5,336 bases of DNA from Rhizobiales bacterium CCH3-A5 (lineage in GTDB: Bacteria > Pseudomonadota > Alphaproteobacteria > Rhizobiales > Beijerinckiaceae), in assembly GCA_001556025.1 (NCBI GenBank), contig LSIB01000074.1:1-5336 (forward strand), in the 5' to 3' direction. Positions within the stretch are counted from its first letter, which is position 1, and every line of letters starts with the position of its first letter. The notes under the pieces were generated by a model. The model worked only from the letters and a program-made list of their open reading frames with translations, had not been told where the DNA came from and made no database searches. The position numbers and the translations under genes are program-made. This document shows, one piece after another, positions 4,688 through 5,336 of the stretch.

Positions 4688-5336
4688 ATGGAATCACGAC
4701 TCTCGACGACGCCCTTTGGGCGGCGATCGCTGACGCTTGCCCATGTGGCCAGCCAGGCTGTCGCAAAAGCACGACCGCTAGAGAAGGCGGTTCACAAATG
4801 GAACATCTTCCGGGCGATCTGCACGGCCAAGAATGCTCTCGGCGTGCCCGAGCGAGCGCTGGCCGTCCTGGACGCGTTGCTGTCTTTCCACCCGGAGACG
4901 GTGCTGACCGGCGAAGGCCTGATCGTCTTTCCCTCGAACCACCAGCTCAGCCTGCGGGCGCATGGCATGCCGATGGCGACGCTCAGGCGGCATCTTGCGG
5001 CCCTGGTCGATGCCGGCCTGATCGTCCGGCGCGACAGCCCCAACGGCAAGCGCTACGCCCGCAAGGGCAGGGCAGGGGAGATCGAGTTCGCCTTCGGTTT
5101 CGATCTGGCCCCACTGGTTGTGCGTGCGGAAGAATTCGAAGCGCTGGCGGCCGACGTCGAGGCCGAAGCCCGGGCGCTGCGCCTGGTCCGCGAGCGGGTC
5201 ACGATCTGCCGGCGCGACATTGTCAAGATGATCGCGACGGGGCTTGAAGAAGGCGTTCCGACGCAGGCAGCAGGGCAGGGACCGGCCGACTGGGCCGAGA
5301 TCCACCAGCTCTATCGCGGCGTCATGGCGCGGATTC
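4688..5336 (+). CDS. repC: RepC, replication initiator of the repABC replicon, cut by the right edge
   Basis: RepC is the only protein needed for replication of these plasmids; it binds an origin located inside its own gene. The frame is open for 216 codons to the window edge. It begins MESRLSTTPFGRRSLTLAHV, the family's TTPFGRR start. Around 75-130 comes the winged-helix DNA-binding part with FPSNHQLSLRAHGMP, TLRRHLAALVDAGLIVRRDS and PNGKRYARKG, then EIEFAFGFDLAPL (131-143) and VTICRRDIVKMI (171-182). RepC is usually about 400-430 residues, so roughly half is present; the internal origin is outside the window. ATG 4688 is set by AGGTGA at 4676-4681. Translation is probably limited by the antisense RNA and the stem upstream. 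GC content by hand count is about 68% (seven 60-base lines), against 54% in repA/repB lines, which suggests a separate history. Confidence 0.96.
   Translation, partial: MESRLSTTPFGRRSLTLAHVASQAVAKARPLEKAVHKWNIFRAICTAKNALGVPERALAVLDALLSFHPETVLTGEGLIVFPSNHQLSLRAHGMPMATLRRHLAALVDAGLIVRRDSPNGKRYARKGRAGEIEFAFGFDLAPLVVRAEEFEALAADVEAEARALRLVRERVTICRRDIVKMIATGLEEGVPTQAAGQGPADWAEIHQLYRGVMARI

Noticed and set aside
4678..5247. 189-codon plus-strand frame starting at GTG 4678
   Set aside because: It is in a different frame from repC, whose TTPFGRR and winged-helix motifs are plain from ATG 4688; the GTG lies inside the repC ribosome binding site.
4778..5305. 175-codon minus-strand frame
   Set aside because: It is a shadow of GC-rich repC with no motif of its own.

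Overview
The window holds the 5' two-thirds of a repABC replicon, the replication and partition module of large low-copy plasmids (and secondary chromosomes) in Alphaproteobacteria, chiefly Rhizobiales and Rhodobacterales. RepA, RepB and RepC, in this order on one strand with an antisense RNA between repB and repC, occur together only in that class. The exact host cannot be read from the sequence; the GC-rich codon use and the Phd/VapC- and TumE-like relatives fit a rhizobial or methylobacterial plasmid.

Layout. Bases 1-169 (minus) are the start of a small protein that resembles the TumE-type toxin family (DUF6516) and runs off the left edge. Bases 207-454 hold no gene I can support, but do contain a strong hairpin at 339-373. 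Bases 455-1165 (minus) are a phd-vapC type II toxin-antitoxin pair: the antitoxin is intact, and the VapC PIN toxin is a pseudogene with two frameshifts and two stops. Bases 1192-1729 contain no recognisable gene but carry a perfect 24-bp palindrome. Bases 1730-2032 (plus) are a decayed Nudix hydrolase containing a nested hairpin. Bases 2021-2210 are the control region in front of repA: a 30-bp near-perfect palindrome, an 18-bp inverted repeat and an extended -10 promoter.

The replicon core is repA (2211-3479, ParA-type ATPase), repB (3476-4507, ParB-type centromere-binding protein, start overlapping the repA stop) and repC (from 4688 to the right edge, replication initiator). Between repB and repC lies the minus-strand counter-transcribed RNA (about 4533-4584) with a promoter, a terminator and, on the sense side, a stem that hides the repC ribosome binding site. 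RepA and RepB partition the plasmid and RepA usually represses the operon; the small RNA limits RepC and so sets copy number and incompatibility.

Two points stand out. First, repA/repB are about 54% GC and repC about 68% GC by hand count of sample lines, which suggests that repC has a separate origin. Second, no match to the usual repABC parS consensus (GTTNNNNGCNNNNAAC) was found, so the centromere either lies outside the window or is one of the unusual palindromes upstream of repA. I found no clearly new system; the undescribed candidates are the palindromes and the mosaic repB/repC junction.
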